From Anaeramoeba flamelloides (lineage: Eukaryota > Metamonada > Anaeramoebidae), in the NCBI GenBank assembly GCA_027625915.1, contig JANTQA010000008.1:2373001-2437000 (forward strand): a stretch of DNA of 64,000 nucleotides. The letters run 5' to 3'. This document shows positions 34,658 through 46,951 of the stretch, piece by piece (position 1 is the stretch's first letter; every line of letters starts with the position of its first letter). Below the pieces are notes generated by a model, which saw only the letters and a list, made by a program, of their open reading frames with translations, made no database searches and was not told the DNA's origin. The position numbers and the translations under genes are program-made.

Positions 34658-37132
34658 CTTTTTGCTCATTTCAAAACCAAACCTTTTCAAATATTTTTTC
34701 TTTTTCATCAAAAATAAAAAAAAAACAAAAAAATAATCGAATTTTGCTATTTTTTTTTCAAATATTATTATCCATAGCATGGCAAGCATATGCAATTTAT
34801 AACAAAAAAACAAAAAACTACAAAGAGTCTCTTAAGTGTTACCAGAGGGCATATGAAAAAGATCAAAAAAATTTGAGTTTATTAATTGAGCTTTCAAATA
34901 TGCAATTATTGACAAGGGATTTTAATGGATACCTTGATTCAAGGAAAAAATTATTAAAACTCCAACCAAACAAAAAGGAAAATTGGTTTGCTTTTTCTTT
35001 TGCTAATTATTTGAACAAAGATTATGATATGGCTATTCAAACAATTGAAAAATACACTACCTCGAATGTATTTTATCTTTTTTTTTTTTTTTTTTGCACT
35101 CTTTCAAACCTCCAATTAACAAGTTATTTTTTCTTTCAACTTTTCTTATAAAAACTTGTTGGTAAACAAATAAACAAACAAATACTGGTATTTGAATTTT
35201 AAATGGGATAAAATTTCAACTGATTATCATTTTTCAATTTCATCCAGAAATCTTCCTTTCATTTAGGATTATTAATTAACCCAATAAATGTATACAGTAA
35301 AAAAACCAAACAAACAAATAGAGATCACCAATTACAATCCATTTCTTGGAAAACTCTATTTGTAAAAGAAAAATAAGGAAAATGCAGTTGAAAATTTTTT
35401 CTCATTTATTATGCAAATACCAGTAAACAAATAAATAAATAAATAAATAAATAAACAAACAAATAAATAAATTAATAAACAAACAAATAAATAAACAAAT
35501 AAACAAACGAATCATCAAAAAATTCAAATCAGAAAATCAGAAATCAAAATGAAATGAGTGAAATTGCCTTCTACCATAACGAATTAATTGAGATCTCAGG
35601 CAACTATGAGCACTGTAACGAACACTTGGATAACATATTTCCATTTATTAAAGACAAAAGGAGATGGAAAGAAAAAAAAGCACGAATGTTATTAATATTA
35701 AAAAAATATATAATGGCCGAAAGGATGTATTACATGCTATTAGATCAAAACCCAAGTATGAACGAATATTTGGACGGAATCGAACAAGCAAAACAGATCA
35801 TTCCAATTAATGCAAAAAGGGAGCCTTGGAATTTCAATGAAAAACAATTAAAACAATTAAATGAATTATATTCACAACTCCAAAAGAAATACCCTAAATC
35901 GCTTTTAATTAATAAAAGAATTTTAGAAATTAAATATTCGCAAAATTTCAAAAAAGCATTTATTGAATACGTTATTCCTCAGATTAAAAAAGGGATACCA
36001 AGTATGTTTTCAAATTTAATATCTTTTTATCAAAATTTAAATATTGAAAAAAATATGGATCGAGTTAAAATTATTGAACAAGTTATGTTTGATTTTGTTA
36101 AACGTCTCGAATACGTAAGAATTGGCAAATCAGATAATGACGAGAATAATGAGAATGATAAAAACAAAAAGGAAGAAGATAGTATAATTAACAAGAAAAT
36201 TGAAATAGAAGAATCGAGAGCTTCATTAGTTTATGTTTATTATTACCTTACCCAGCATTTCGATAAATTACATCAATTTGAGAAAGCCTTTGAATTTTTA
36301 AATAAAGCCATTGAACATACACCAACTTTATTTGATTTATACGCCTTTAAAGGTAGATTATATAAGGTAATTATTCTTCTTAAAACTATTTTTATCTCAC
36401 AAAAAAAACACAAACAAAAAAACAAAATCCAAAAACCACAAACCACAAAAAAAAAAACGCAAACTAATAACCAAAACCCACAAACCACAAACCACAAACC
36501 ACAAACGATAAACTATAAATTATAAACGATAAAACCACATTTCACTTTTGTAATCTTTTTTTCATTTTCCTCACCAGTATTTAACTTTGTTTTTAAAAAA
36601 AGAAACTTGTATCAATATTAAAAACCTTTTAATAATAAAAAACGTAGTAGCGACAGACTACAAATTCTGTTAAATTCTAAGTACTGAAAATTTTTTCATT
36701 AAAAAAATTTATTAAGAATAAAAAACATTCACAATTTTTATTCATAAGACATTAAATGAAAAATAAAAATGCACCCTTTAACTTTTCCATTTTTACATCA
36801 ATTTCGTCTTAATTTAGCATTTTAGACAATATTTACTTTGTTGGTTACTAGGTTTGTAGAATACATTTTAATTCTCTCTGTGCATCCTTAAAAATTAGAA
36901 AAAAAAATATCAAAATAAAAATCATCTCTTCAAGACAGAAACAATAGATTGAATATATTTTCTTAAAAATAAATTGTTTAGATCATCTATAATAAATACA
37001 ATTATTTTATTTAGAAAGTTATAAGATTTCTATTATTTTTGTTATTTGTTATTAAACCAAAAATTTGTGATACTAAATATGTTATTTTTGTGGGAAGAAA
37101 ATGATGAAAAGTCAAAAAAATGAAAATTCTCT

Positions 37133-37166
<34 letters not shown>

Positions 37167-39506
37167 TATTCTCAATTTATTTGATAAAAGAAATATAAAC
37201 TGATAGAATTCTACATAATAAAGTGGTTCAAAATTTAGGGAATTTATTTTAGTTTACAAATCAAATCCAAAAAAATATTTAATAAAATAAAAATTAACAA
37301 AATACAAGAAACAACTGTTTCAAAATTTTTGAAACAATCATTACTCGGATTTTATTTTGGATCAAATTAAAAAAATCAAAATTTTATATAATCAAATAAC
37401 GTATAAACATTTCTTATAATATAAACAAAAATATATATTTTATACAAAAAAAAAAAATAAACATTACTATTATAGCATGTTGGTGATTTTGATCTTGCAA
37501 GTAAATGTGTTGAAAAGACAAGAAAATTAGACCTCGCAGATCGACATATTAATAATGAATCAACAAAATATTTTTTAAGAAATCAACAAACAAAGAAAGG
37601 AACTGAAATCTTCAATATTTTTATGAAGGTAAGAAAATTTTTTTTTTTTTATACTAATAATCATTGGAGAAAAAACATCGAAACAGGAAAAAAAAGTGAA
37701 ACAAGAAATCAAGTTCAACACGATTTTTAATTGGGAACCTTAATAGAACCAAAACCTGAAAAAAAGATCAATTAATAAAAGAAACAATAAATTAATTAAG
37801 CCAAAATGAAGGATTAATCACAATAACAGTTTTTATGGTTAACTATTTTATAATCGATCTTTTTATTTGATTCAACACTTATTAAAAAATTTCTTTGAAA
37901 ACATTTTAACTAATTTTTAAGATCTCCAAAAAAAGTACCAAAAGAATTTCAATATAGAAAAGGAGATCTAAAAGGTTTTTATTTGTTTTGATTGGGATGG
38001 TAATAAAAATATTAATAATTCTTTGGAAGTTAATTTGTTTCTTCTTTTCATTGATTTTACTTTTCGTTTTCAGGTTCTATCCAGGTTTACAATTAGTAAT
38101 CGTGTAGAACTTTTTTTTCTTGTTTCACTTTTTTTTCCTGTTTCTGTTTTTTTTTTACCAAATGGTAAATTAAAAAAAAACCATTCCATTAATTTAACAA
38201 TATTTTCTTATATTTTCTTGATAAAAAAACCAAAATCAACAAATAACAAACAAAATAAAAATAAAAAAAAAAAAAAATTCAGGATTTGCAAAATTTCCCA
38301 AATTGGAGATACTTTCAAGTATCATGGATGACTAATGAGATGGGATCAGCACATTTAAAAAAAAAAGAATATTCTTTTGCATTAAAAATGTTTCAACAAA
38401 CAACAAAAAATTATACAGCCTATTATGATAACCAATTAACATATCATCAATATTGTTTAAAAGAGGGCCATTTATGTTCTCTAATGAATTTGGTAAATCT
38501 TACAAATAAGATTTATTCATATCCATTTTATTTGACTGCAGCCAAAGGTGTAATTGAAATTTATTTATATCTTCATGATCAAGGAGCCGAATTTCAGAAG
38601 GAATTAATAACTGAGTGTGAAAAACTTGAAAAAGAAATTAATGAAAAAAAAAAAACTGATGAACAATATTTACAATTAGACGACGACGAAAAAAAATTAG
38701 TTGAAGATGATGATCCGGTTGGAAAAAAATTAATTGAAACCAAAAAGCCCTTAGAAGAAGCTTTAAAAATTCTTCAAAAACTTGAAAATCAAGCCGGCCA
38801 CTCATTGGACACACATTTGCTAGCATTGAAAGTTTATACAAAAATGGGGAATTATAATTCTGCAATTGAAGCAATTCAAAAAATCAGGAAAGTTGATCCA
38901 AATAACTTCCAATTGCATAAATTATTAGTTGAATTTTTATTACAAGCAAAAAATAATAAAAAAGATTTAAATGAAAAAATTAATACCACAATAAATGATC
39001 TTCAGAAGGAATTAAATATCCAATCATTATCTGAATATAATCAACAATTTTTACAAAAAAATATCAATAAATTAGAACATAGAGTTTCTGTTGCTGAAGT
39101 AATGCTATTATTAGGCGAAAATAAAGAAAAGGCTATTGAAATAATGATGAAAGTTGATGATCTTGAATTTGAAAATAAAAGATTATTACAATCTTGTTTA
39201 AATATCTTATTAAAATTACAAAGCATTGATGAAAACTATGCTATTCAATACCGTGAAAAATATAGTGAGAAATTTAAATATTCTACAGATTTTAATCCTC
39301 AAATCCTTGAAATTAGAAAAGAAAAAAAAATCCAAAAACAATTAGAATTTGAAAAAAAAATTGAACTAGAAAAAGAAAAATTAAAGGAAAAAGAAAAAGA
39401 AAAAGAAAAAGAAAATAAAAATCAAAATGAAAAAGAAAATGAAAAAGAAATTCAAAAAAAGACTGAAAAGGAAGATGAAAAAGAAAAAGATAAAGAAAAT
39501 AAATAA
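34172..39506 (+). CDS. NAA15: NatA N-terminal acetyltransferase auxiliary subunit NAA15 (TPR protein), 912 aa
   Basis: NAA15 scaffolds the catalytic subunit NAA10 and anchors NatA to ribosomes for co-translational N-terminal acetylation. Six exons: 34172-34225, 34399-34582, 34778-35067, 35533-36366, 37476-37628, 38283-39506. Every junction is GT-AG with matching phase, and the joined protein aligns without gaps at the joins to human NAA15 as I recall it: IFDNAI|KLYDQKEY with LFKRILRCYEQKQY, THFF|T|WQAYAIY with KSHVCWHVYGL, and HVGDFDLASK with HAGNIKEAAR. Exons 1 and 5 are too short to stand out alone. TPR repeats run through the protein. The C-terminus is a KE-repeat tail (codons near 39360-39500) longer than in animals; total length exceeds the human 866. 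Introns 3 and 5 carry inverted-repeat elements. The first intron's donor lies in a tandem duplication. Confidence 0.93.
34221..34346 (+). repeat. 63-bp tandem duplication spanning the first NAA15 donor site
   Basis: CAATTGTACTTTTTGTCTTT at 34221 is repeated at 34284 (period 63), so the ATT|GTACTT donor exists twice. The extra 63 bases are in frame and free of stops. Confidence 0.75.
35183..35425. mobile_element. Family D inverted-repeat element in NAA15 intron 3
   Basis: TACTGGTATTTG...AAATTTCAACT at the left pairs with a 40-bp inverted arm ending CAAATACCAGTA at 35425. TA flanks both ends. It lies between two halves of an AAAC/AAAT microsatellite, so it appears to have inserted into that repeat. 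A second copy is at 50010-50177. Confidence 0.7.
35426..35512. repeat. (AAAT/AAAC)n microsatellite
   Basis: Imperfect tetranucleotide array AAATAAAT/AAACAAAC directly after the family D element and 20 bases before exon 4 of NAA15. A shorter stretch of the same repeat precedes the element at 35164-35182. Confidence 0.85.
36367..37475 (+). other. NAA15 intron 4
   Basis: Donor AAG|GTAATT and acceptor CTATTATAG|CAT. It contains a CACAAACCACAAAC-type simple repeat (36400-36510), a run of about 30 A (37134-37163) and otherwise featureless AT-rich sequence. No mobile element termini were recognised. Confidence 0.7.
37679..38146. mobile_element. Family C inverted-repeat element inside NAA15 intron 5
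   Basis: The left end GAAACAGGAAAAAAAAGTGA and the right end CACTTTTTTTTCCTGTTTC form inverted arms of about 70-80 bp with a few mismatches. The arms also include AGTTCAACACGATT/AATCGTGTAGAACT and AATAGAACC/GGTTCTATC. A diverged relative is at 12043-12490. It makes up about 470 of the 654 bases of this intron. The open frame at 38023-38331 is a reading of its right arm and the exon start. Confidence 0.7.
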
Positions 39507-39805
39507 TTATATTAATCGACCATAATAAATCATTCTGTTTTGAATTGTTAGCATTTTTTCTTTGATTAATAAAAACGTTCATCTATCATATTTAAATAAT
39601 TATTTATATTTTATTGAATACTAATTTCCTAATATATATATATTATTTTATTATTTAAATCGAAAACAATATTATTTTAAATATCTTTTCAACATAAAAT
39701 TATATTTGAGTATATTATGAAATATTCAAGTTAAATAAATTGTGGTGTCTTAAATACAAAATGAAAAGTTTTAATTTTTCTTTACAATATTTTTTTTATT
39801 TATAG

Positions 39806-39958
39806 ATAATTACAAAATCCTTTGAAGAAACCAGAATTAGAGAAAATGGTAGAGATGATATTGATTTTATGAATATCCTTTTCTCATTATTAGTTGAAAA
39901 AATTCAAGATCTTTACAAAATCAAAGTTTTAGAGACTTTATTAAGTTCTTCTTCTTGA
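39806..39958 (+). other. Exon-like open segment of unknown origin
   Basis: After a good acceptor (TTTTTTTATTTATAG) 50 codons stay open to a TGA, reading ITKSFEETRIRENG and ending VLETLLSSSS, with the charged, mixed composition of a real exon. No upstream exon or start codon could be found between it and the NAA15 stop. It may be the last exon of an unseen gene, an alternative 3' exon, or a remnant. A minus-strand open frame at 39913-40104 overlaps it and competes as the reading. Confidence 0.3.
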
Positions 39959-40989
39959 ACCTTTGAGATAAAATTTAAAATTTTTTTTTTGAATTTAACA
40001 GTATATGTAGCTTGCGGCAAGAGTGACTTATTTGTTCTAAAAATTTCTTTCCTTTTGATTTTTAAACTAATAAGAATACTAATTGTATTATCTGATTTAA
40101 ACATTTTAATACATTACGAGATTTTCAGCAAAAAGTACAATAAAAAAAAAATTTTTTTTATTAAAAGAGAAAATTGATTTCAAAAAGCAATTTGTCCTAT
40201 TCATAAATGTCGTTATTTGTATGAAGTTGAGAGAATAAGTAATATATTTTTCTTGAGAGGTACTATTTATATCTCCCAGAAAGAAAAATATTTTGCTTGT
40301 TGTCGAAACAATGAGTTAAATTGTGTGTGTTATTATTGGTTGAAATAATGATGATCTTCAGGAAAAAAAATAAAAACACAAAAAATAATAAAAAATAATT
40401 CTTTGTAGTTTTTCATTCTTTTGAGATCTTTAAAACTAGATGAATTTTTGTATTATTTAAAACTGTTTTAAAATAAGAGACTCCCAACTCAAAAAGTAAT
40501 TGTTTCTAAATTTCAACCTTTTTAAAAAGTTATTTTCTTCATCCCTTTTAAACTCTCAAAATAGTTAACACTCATCAATACTAACACATTTTAAAATTTA
40601 TTTTTTTGAAGAAAAACATAAATGGTTAATTAAAATCTCGTGAAAATTCACTTTCTTCTATTCTTCTGCCTCTTTTCTTTTTAATATTAAGATACCATTT
40701 CCAAGAACCGAGCTATTTATTTCTTCTAAAAACAAAAAAAAAAAGGAAAAAATCAATTAGCCTCAGAATCAGTAGAGTATTATTAAATAAAGATCTTTTT
40801 TTCTTGAAATAAACAATATAATTATTTCTAGAAAAAAGGCATTTTTTTATCATTTTTTCGGCTTAAATTTTAAAAAAATAATTAATTTCTTAAATTTGTG
40901 GTGAAATGTAGATTAAGTGCCAAAACATTTAAGTTTATTAAAAAAATTAAATAATTAATTAATAGATTCTCCGACCAATTATTTCTAAA

Positions 40990-41398
40990 ATCAGGGAAAT
41001 ATATTTAGGTTAGAATTTGCTTTATAAAAAGGAAATGAAACGGACCAATCTTTGAGTTTTTAGGTTGATGATTATTAAGTAAATCTTTGAAATATAATTA
41101 ATTAAAAAAAAAGTTACTTTTCGAGGTTCTTAATATTAATTATTAAATACCAGAATGCTATTATTTTGACTTTTTATTTTTAGATTTGGAAAAGGAATTA
41201 ATAAAAAAATTTGAAAACATGAAAATATTTAATTATGATCATTAGCAAAATATGTAATAATTGATTGTTCAATAAGATTTATAATTGATTTTTTTAGAGT
41301 CATAGAAACCATTTGCGTCATGCATCACTCATATCATTCACACCTAATTACAACATCATTTGATTATAGAGAAATATACGGTGACACTAATCCCTTAA
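40990..41398 (+). repeat. Dispersed repeat, family H copy 1
   Basis: Near-identical blocks are shared with 60775-61163, for example TTTGCTTTATAAAAAGGAAA followed directly by TGAAACGGACCAATCTTTGA. The right end, GTGACACTAATCCCTTAA at 41398, is the inverse of the left end of the other copy (TTAAGGGATTAGTGTC at 60197). This supports a TIR element; its own left end was not found. Confidence 0.55.
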
Positions 41399-41977
41399 TT
41401 ACTCCTTTCTCTTTATAAATAAATTAAAAAAACACAAAATTTTTGAAAAAAAAATCATGGAATTTTCAAACTTTAACGTTTCCCTTATCTAAACATACTT
41501 ATTTGTCAATAAATGTATTGTTAGACTTAAAAATAATATTCACCAAGAAACAAAATAAGATGTATCCATCACCCTATTTAATGTCTGTTGATATTAGATT
41601 CATTCTCTCAAAAAAAAGTTATTTTAAAAAACATTTACAAAAACAAACATGATTTGAAATAGTGTTCTAAAAATCCAAAATTAACATTATTTATCTGAGA
41701 ACTTTTTTTTTAATGATTTGATTTTATATTTGGAACATGGTTAAATAATTCAATAATTTCACAAAAAAATAAGATACAAGTGCCTTGCTGTTTCTTAAAA
41801 AGAATATTTGTTTCAAATTTAATGCAAAGTAGGATTTATTTAGGACAATGAAAACATCAAGTAGAAATTAATAAATTCATTTTTATCTAAAAGTTTGCTT
41901 TAACTCAACTTTTGTCACCAAGTTTTTCCTTTTTGTATCAAAACAAAATTCAATTAAAGATCAATTAATTACAAATT

Positions 41978-42340
41978 ATGGCACTCGGTATTCCATTAAA
42001 ATTACTTCACGAAAGCGAAGGCTTTGTTGTTACTGTTGAATTAAAAAATAATGAGATCTATCGCGGGCACCTTGTTCAAGGTGAAGACAATATGAACATG
42101 GAGCTTATCAATGTTACCTTAGTTTCTACAAACGGCCAATCGTCTACCCTTGAGAAGGTTTATATTAGGGGATCTCTTGTAAAGTTTATCGTCACTCCGA
42201 GCTTTTTAGAGAATAGCCCCATTTTTTTTACTTCGAAAGAGGGGAAGGGAAAAGGAGAAGGCCTACGTAGAGCAGGGTTGGAAAGAGGTGGAGGGAGAGG
42301 AAGGGGAAGAGGAAGAATGAGAAACATGAGGAAAAATTAG
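41978..42340 (+). CDS. SNRPD3: Small nuclear ribonucleoprotein Sm D3, 120 aa
   Basis: Core Sm-ring subunit of the spliceosomal U1, U2, U4 and U5 snRNPs, paired with SmB in the heteroheptamer around the Sm site of snRNA. A single uninterrupted exon from ATG (41978) to TAG (42338-42340). The Sm1 motif covers about residues 8-45 (LLHESEG...YRGHL...EDNMNMELINVT) and the Sm2 motif contains VYIRGSLVKFIVTP (about 64-77), as in human SmD3 (IPIKVLHEAEG...EDNMNCQMSN...VYIRGSKIRF). The C-terminus carries the RG-rich tail (RGGGRGRGRGRMR), a usual site of arginine methylation. Length is close to the human 126. It is less AT-biased than the flanks. This is one of the firmest calls in the window. Confidence 0.96.
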   Translation: MALGIPLKLLHESEGFVVTVELKNNEIYRGHLVQGEDNMNMELINVTLVSTNGQSSTLEKVYIRGSLVKFIVTPSFLENSPIFFTSKEGKGKGEGLRRAGLERGGGRGRGRGRMRNMRKN

Positions 42341-43316
42341 ACTAACATTTTTTTGTTATTATTTAATTTTTTTTTTGATCTTTCCCCTTGCTTGTTTTTG
42401 ATTATTATTTTTTTTTTTTTTTATTTTTTTATTCTTTTTTTTTTGAATAATCTGAAACATTTCAAAAACAACACAACAAAATAAAACTTTTCAATACAAA
42501 TAACAAAAATTTAATTTTGAAGTAATTTCCACAACCTTTCATTCTTTAAACAATTTTTTTTCTTTTTTTTCATGAACACCACGCCCAAAACATTTATGAA
42601 TAAAATTTGTTTTAACAATCAAGGTTATTTAATATAAAATTGAAAATGAAAAAAAAACCACCAAAAAATGGCTATTGAAAAGAAATTGGCTTGTTCTGTG
42701 AAATAGTTTTGAATTAATAGCTCCCATATGGAATGAAGATCTTTTTAATTTTGGCTTGTTTACCTTAATTAATCAGAACAAATTAAGCTATGTTTTATTT
42801 TAGGTTCCAAAATATTTTGCTTATTATTTGTTGAAAAAACCCAAAAGGTCTTCTACTCAAAACCAATAAGGAAATGATATTTTCAAGAGATGTAATTAAA
42901 CTTTCTTATTGAACTTTGAGATAAAATTGTAAATTCTATAATTTGATTTGAACAAGACACCAGTATGAAAAAACTAAAATTCAAGTTCGGCAAAATTAAT
43001 CCCTTCAATGAACATTGCATTCTTGATAGTAAAGTTTATTTTCAATAAAATCAATAATCCTTAGAACTTAAAAACCTTGATGTTCTTGTATTTATTATTA
43101 TTATTAGTAGTACCACGATTTAAAACTCTTTTGTCAAGACAAAAAAGGTGTTTTTTTCGGGTAAAAAATTTCAAATTACTGGACAACTGAATTTTAGTTT
43201 AATTCGACTTTGAGAGATTTAACTTTGATAGAGAATAACTAATAGTTTTTAAAATAATCTTCTTTTCTCAAAAAGCCGAAATAGAGAAAAAAATTTTCTA
43301 ATGTTAAATCTTTCCT

Positions 43317-43572
43317 TGTGCTAGGTTCTCCAGAGTTCAAAAGAATCACATGTAATCTTAACAATTTACTCTATTCTTTTAAATTCTGGAAAACCTAACG
43401 GATATTTTCCAAGGTTTTTTTACTTTTTGAAATAAACTGAAAAATTCTTGAATTTTCTGTATATTTCAACAATTAAGAAAAATCTAAAGAAGTGTCCTAG
43501 GTTTTCCAAAATTCAAAAGAATTGAGTAAAATCCTTGATTTTACTCTATTCTTTTAAATTCCGGAAAACCTA
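43317..43572. repeat. Family B (CCTAACG-type) repeat, copy 3, with internal duplication
   Basis: Two similar halves: GCTAGGTTCTCCAGAGTTCA ... TGGAAAACCTAACGG and CCTAGGTTTTCCAAAATTCA ... CGGAAAACCTAACGG. Each pairs with itself around a TTTACTCTATTCTTTTAAATT block. The terminal AACCTAACGG is the shared family end. Confidence 0.5.
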
Positions 43573-45159
43573 ACGGAAAATCAAATTAAAATTATTTTTT
43601 TAAATTTAAATCAACAAAACATTCTTTAATAGTCAAAATAATTGAATTCTCATTGGAAAGATAATTATTAAGTTTAAAATTCCTACAAATACTCAGAAAA
43701 TAACTTCTGAACTTTAATAAAAGAGTTTATTCAAGATTTTTTACTATAAGATTTTGAAAAAATCTTATAAAATCTGAAACATTAGATTTTTTGACTTGAA
43801 TTGTAAAAAGGTTTTAAAAATATTTTTTTGAACCAAGATATTTTATTAATAAATCATATTTATCGGTGGTGGAGCCATTAAAATGTGAAAAATTAGCAAA
43901 TGGTTAATTTTTTACAGAAAATATTTTTCCGTAATGTTCTTTTGTAAGTTAATTAATGAGGAAATGATAATTCAATAACAATTAAAGATAGTCTTTAATT
44001 TCATATTTTCCTTTTGTTGATGTTAAGTATTTTTACCCCAAATGTGAAAAAATCTCTCGTTGTCAAGTCACCGAACTCGTATTTACTTCATGCCTAAGAT
44101 CCCGAATTCACCCAAAAATGTATTGTGAAATGGACACTTCTTTTGATTGAATAAATTTAAATACTAAAAAAAAAAAACAAATCCATATGATTTAAAATAC
44201 ATAATTCAAAAAAAAAATAATAATAAAAATAAATAAAAGGGTATCAATCACAGAAATATAAACTAAATCAACAAAAACTCATAGATTTTAAATACCAAAA
44301 AAAAATAAAATTTCAAGAATTCAAATTTTAAAGGTTTCTCAATTTTAAACAAGTCAAATAATCAATCAAAATTAATCTTTTGTTCATTTATTCAAAAATT
44401 TGACTTTCTTCGATTTGAAAAAAATTTTTTTATGTTGATAAATAATCAATTAAATTCGATTTAATCCAATTTGTGATTATTTTATCAAAACATCTACTTT
44501 TTTCATAAGGTTTTTGTACAATTATGGAGGCAAAAACCTCTTATTTCAGAAATGAGAAAAATAAAAAAAAATAAAGATCTTCAAGATCTTAGCTCCACTA
44601 AAGAGTTACAATTATAACCAACACAGTTGTATTCAAACTTAGAATTCACAGTAATTTAAATTTGGAATCATGTGTATAAATGTTCTGACTTTTTACACAA
44701 ACCTTCTAATTTCGAATTTTTAGCTATTATATGATAAACCAAATTTCAAAATTAGGGGCAAATTTTTTTTTTAATATTTTTTTCTTTTTTCATTTGCCTT
44801 TCAAAAAATAAAGTGATTACACTATATTTTTATTTATTAATCTATTTTGGTTATTATCTCTAAACATTTTAGTAAAATACATCATTATTAAAAAAAAAAC
44901 AATTAAACAAATTTTTTTTGGGATGGAAAATCTGCACCTATTTTTGAAATTTAGCTAAGTACTTGTGATGTTGATATATTTTTTAAAAAAATTAGAGTAC
45001 CATAAAATAAACTTATTTTTCAATTCCAAACAGTTATTTTTCCATGAAATTACTAGATATTAAAATTAAAATTAAAATTTTATTTCTAGACAATTTTTTA
45101 ATCTCTAATGAATATCAATTTTTGTCTAATTTTATTTTATTTTATTTTTTTTTTTTGAT

Positions 45160-45360
45160 TACAGTCAGTTTCACTTTTAAGGTACAAACTTTCAACGAAA
45201 TTAAGGCACAAAAAAAAATCTCAAATTAAAGCACAAAATTCGGATTCTAGTAAAAATAAATTGTAAAAAAAAAAATTCCATATTTTGTGCCTTGATTTGA
45301 GATTTTTTTGTGCCTTAAATTCCCTTGAAAGTTTGTTCCTTAAAAGTGAAACTGACTGTA
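45160..45360. mobile_element. Family A palindromic MITE, copy 8
   Basis: TACAGTCAGTTTCACTTTTA...AGTGAAACTGACTGTA, with intact TA-flanked ends and all six internal motifs. It is one of the least diverged copies. Confidence 0.78.
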
Positions 45361-46951
45361 AATAGACTCATATTTTACTGAAAAAAATAGTTATTCGTCG
45401 AATATCAAATTCTTTTCAAGATATTAGCAATTCAAACAAAGTTATAGTTGGTATAATTCACTAGTAAATGAAAAAATATTCAAGAAAATTTGATAGCAAA
45501 TAAAAAATAATAAGTATACCACATCTTGAAATTGAAAAATAAAGTAAAAATCTGATTAATACAATACCAAACTTACTTTTATAGCGATTTTCAAAAATAA
45601 ATTATCATTTTTAAGAGTTTTATGTATTTTTTAATTTTGAAGGTTTTCTAAACACAACATTTTTGATTATTATTTCAAAATCTTTATTTTTTTAAAAAAC
45701 CGAAAATAAATCTTATTCTTTTCGGTAAGTTATACAAAAATACACTTTAAAAATGAAATCACTACTATTGGTTGGAAAATAAATTGAAATAATTTTAAAA
45801 TTATTTAATAAAAAATATTTTCTTTGAAAGAAGAAATAAATCTTATTTTCTTAAAATGGAGTTTATAAAAACATATCTTCAGAAATAAAAAAAAAAACAC
45901 TAAGTCTTGGAATACCCCAGTATAAATCAATTTTCTTAATTTCAAAAAACCAAATAATTATTTTTAACTTGTAAAAAATATAATTTATTTATTCAAAGAA
46001 CAGTTTTAATCAATTTTTTTTTATTTTTTTAGCAAAAAAATATGGGAATTACACCCAAAAAAGTAAAACAAATAGTCTGACAAAATATTTTTTTAGAACC
46101 CGAAAAAGACAACGTTTAATCAAAAAAAAAAAAAAATTAATTTGAGTATTTTTAATCAAAAAAATAATCAATTAATCTGAATTATTTCAGTTAATTAGTC
46201 ACAACAAAAGATTTTATCTAGATATATCTTAATTATAATTTCTCAATTTTTTAATAATTTTCAAATCAATAAACCTAATTATAATTAATAATACTACAAA
46301 AATCGATATATATATATATATATTCAAATAACTGATTTTGATATTAACATTTCTTTGTTTTTACTCTTAATATTTTAAAAGGAATTATATTACTTAATCT
46401 TTTAAATTTCAAGAAATTTAATAAATAAAATGAAATAAACTAAATTTATCTTTTTTTCAGGATCTTCAAGGATTCAATATTTGCTTTTTTTTATTGTTTT
46501 TTTATAAAATAAGATGAATATTTTCTTGGTTATTTATTAAGACAAACTATTCAGATTTTACTAAAAATGAGATTTCTTGAAAATAAAAATGTTTTAAATT
46601 CTTTCTTTGATTTTTTTTTCAATTTTAGATCCAAAAATAAAACAATAAAACAATCTCCTACTTTATATTAAAATTATAATTGAAAAAAGTAATTCTTATA
46701 AAAATAATAACCACTTTCTCTAAAGTTGATAAAGGAGACTATTTGTACTGTATAATTGAATCTTTTAAAAATAATTAACGTATTATATTTGTAGCAAAAA
46801 TTTAAATAAGAGTGAACAGTATAAAAAAAAAAAAATTTCAAAATGTAAAATTAATAGTAATTTGAGAATAAAATTTTGTTTTTCCTGATATTTCAATTAA
46901 ATATGGGTAAAACAATTCACTTCCTTTTCAGTATTTTTCTTGATTAAATAG

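Larger units (their letters stand above)
39507..41977. other. Gap between NAA15 and SmD3
   Basis: It contains the NAA15 3' flank, an exon-like open segment at 39806-39958 and a dispersed repeat at 40990-41398 shared with 60775-61163. An open frame at 41443-41652 has no ATG at its start and no recognisable content. Nothing else was found; the SmD3 promoter must lie in the last few hundred bases. Confidence 0.45.
42341..46951. other. Intergenic, AT-rich, with two recognised repeats
   Basis: No gene could be supported. It holds a CCTAACG repeat at 43317-43572 and a family A element at 45160-45360. A short less AT-rich patch near 44040-44130 has no extended open frame. The open frame 45044-45229 runs into the family A element and is not credible. 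Confidence 0.5.

Noticed and set aside
38023-38331. Frame as an upstream exon of NAA15
   Set aside because: It is the right arm of the family C element plus the start of exon 6 in another frame; the acceptor at 38282 and phase fix the true exon.
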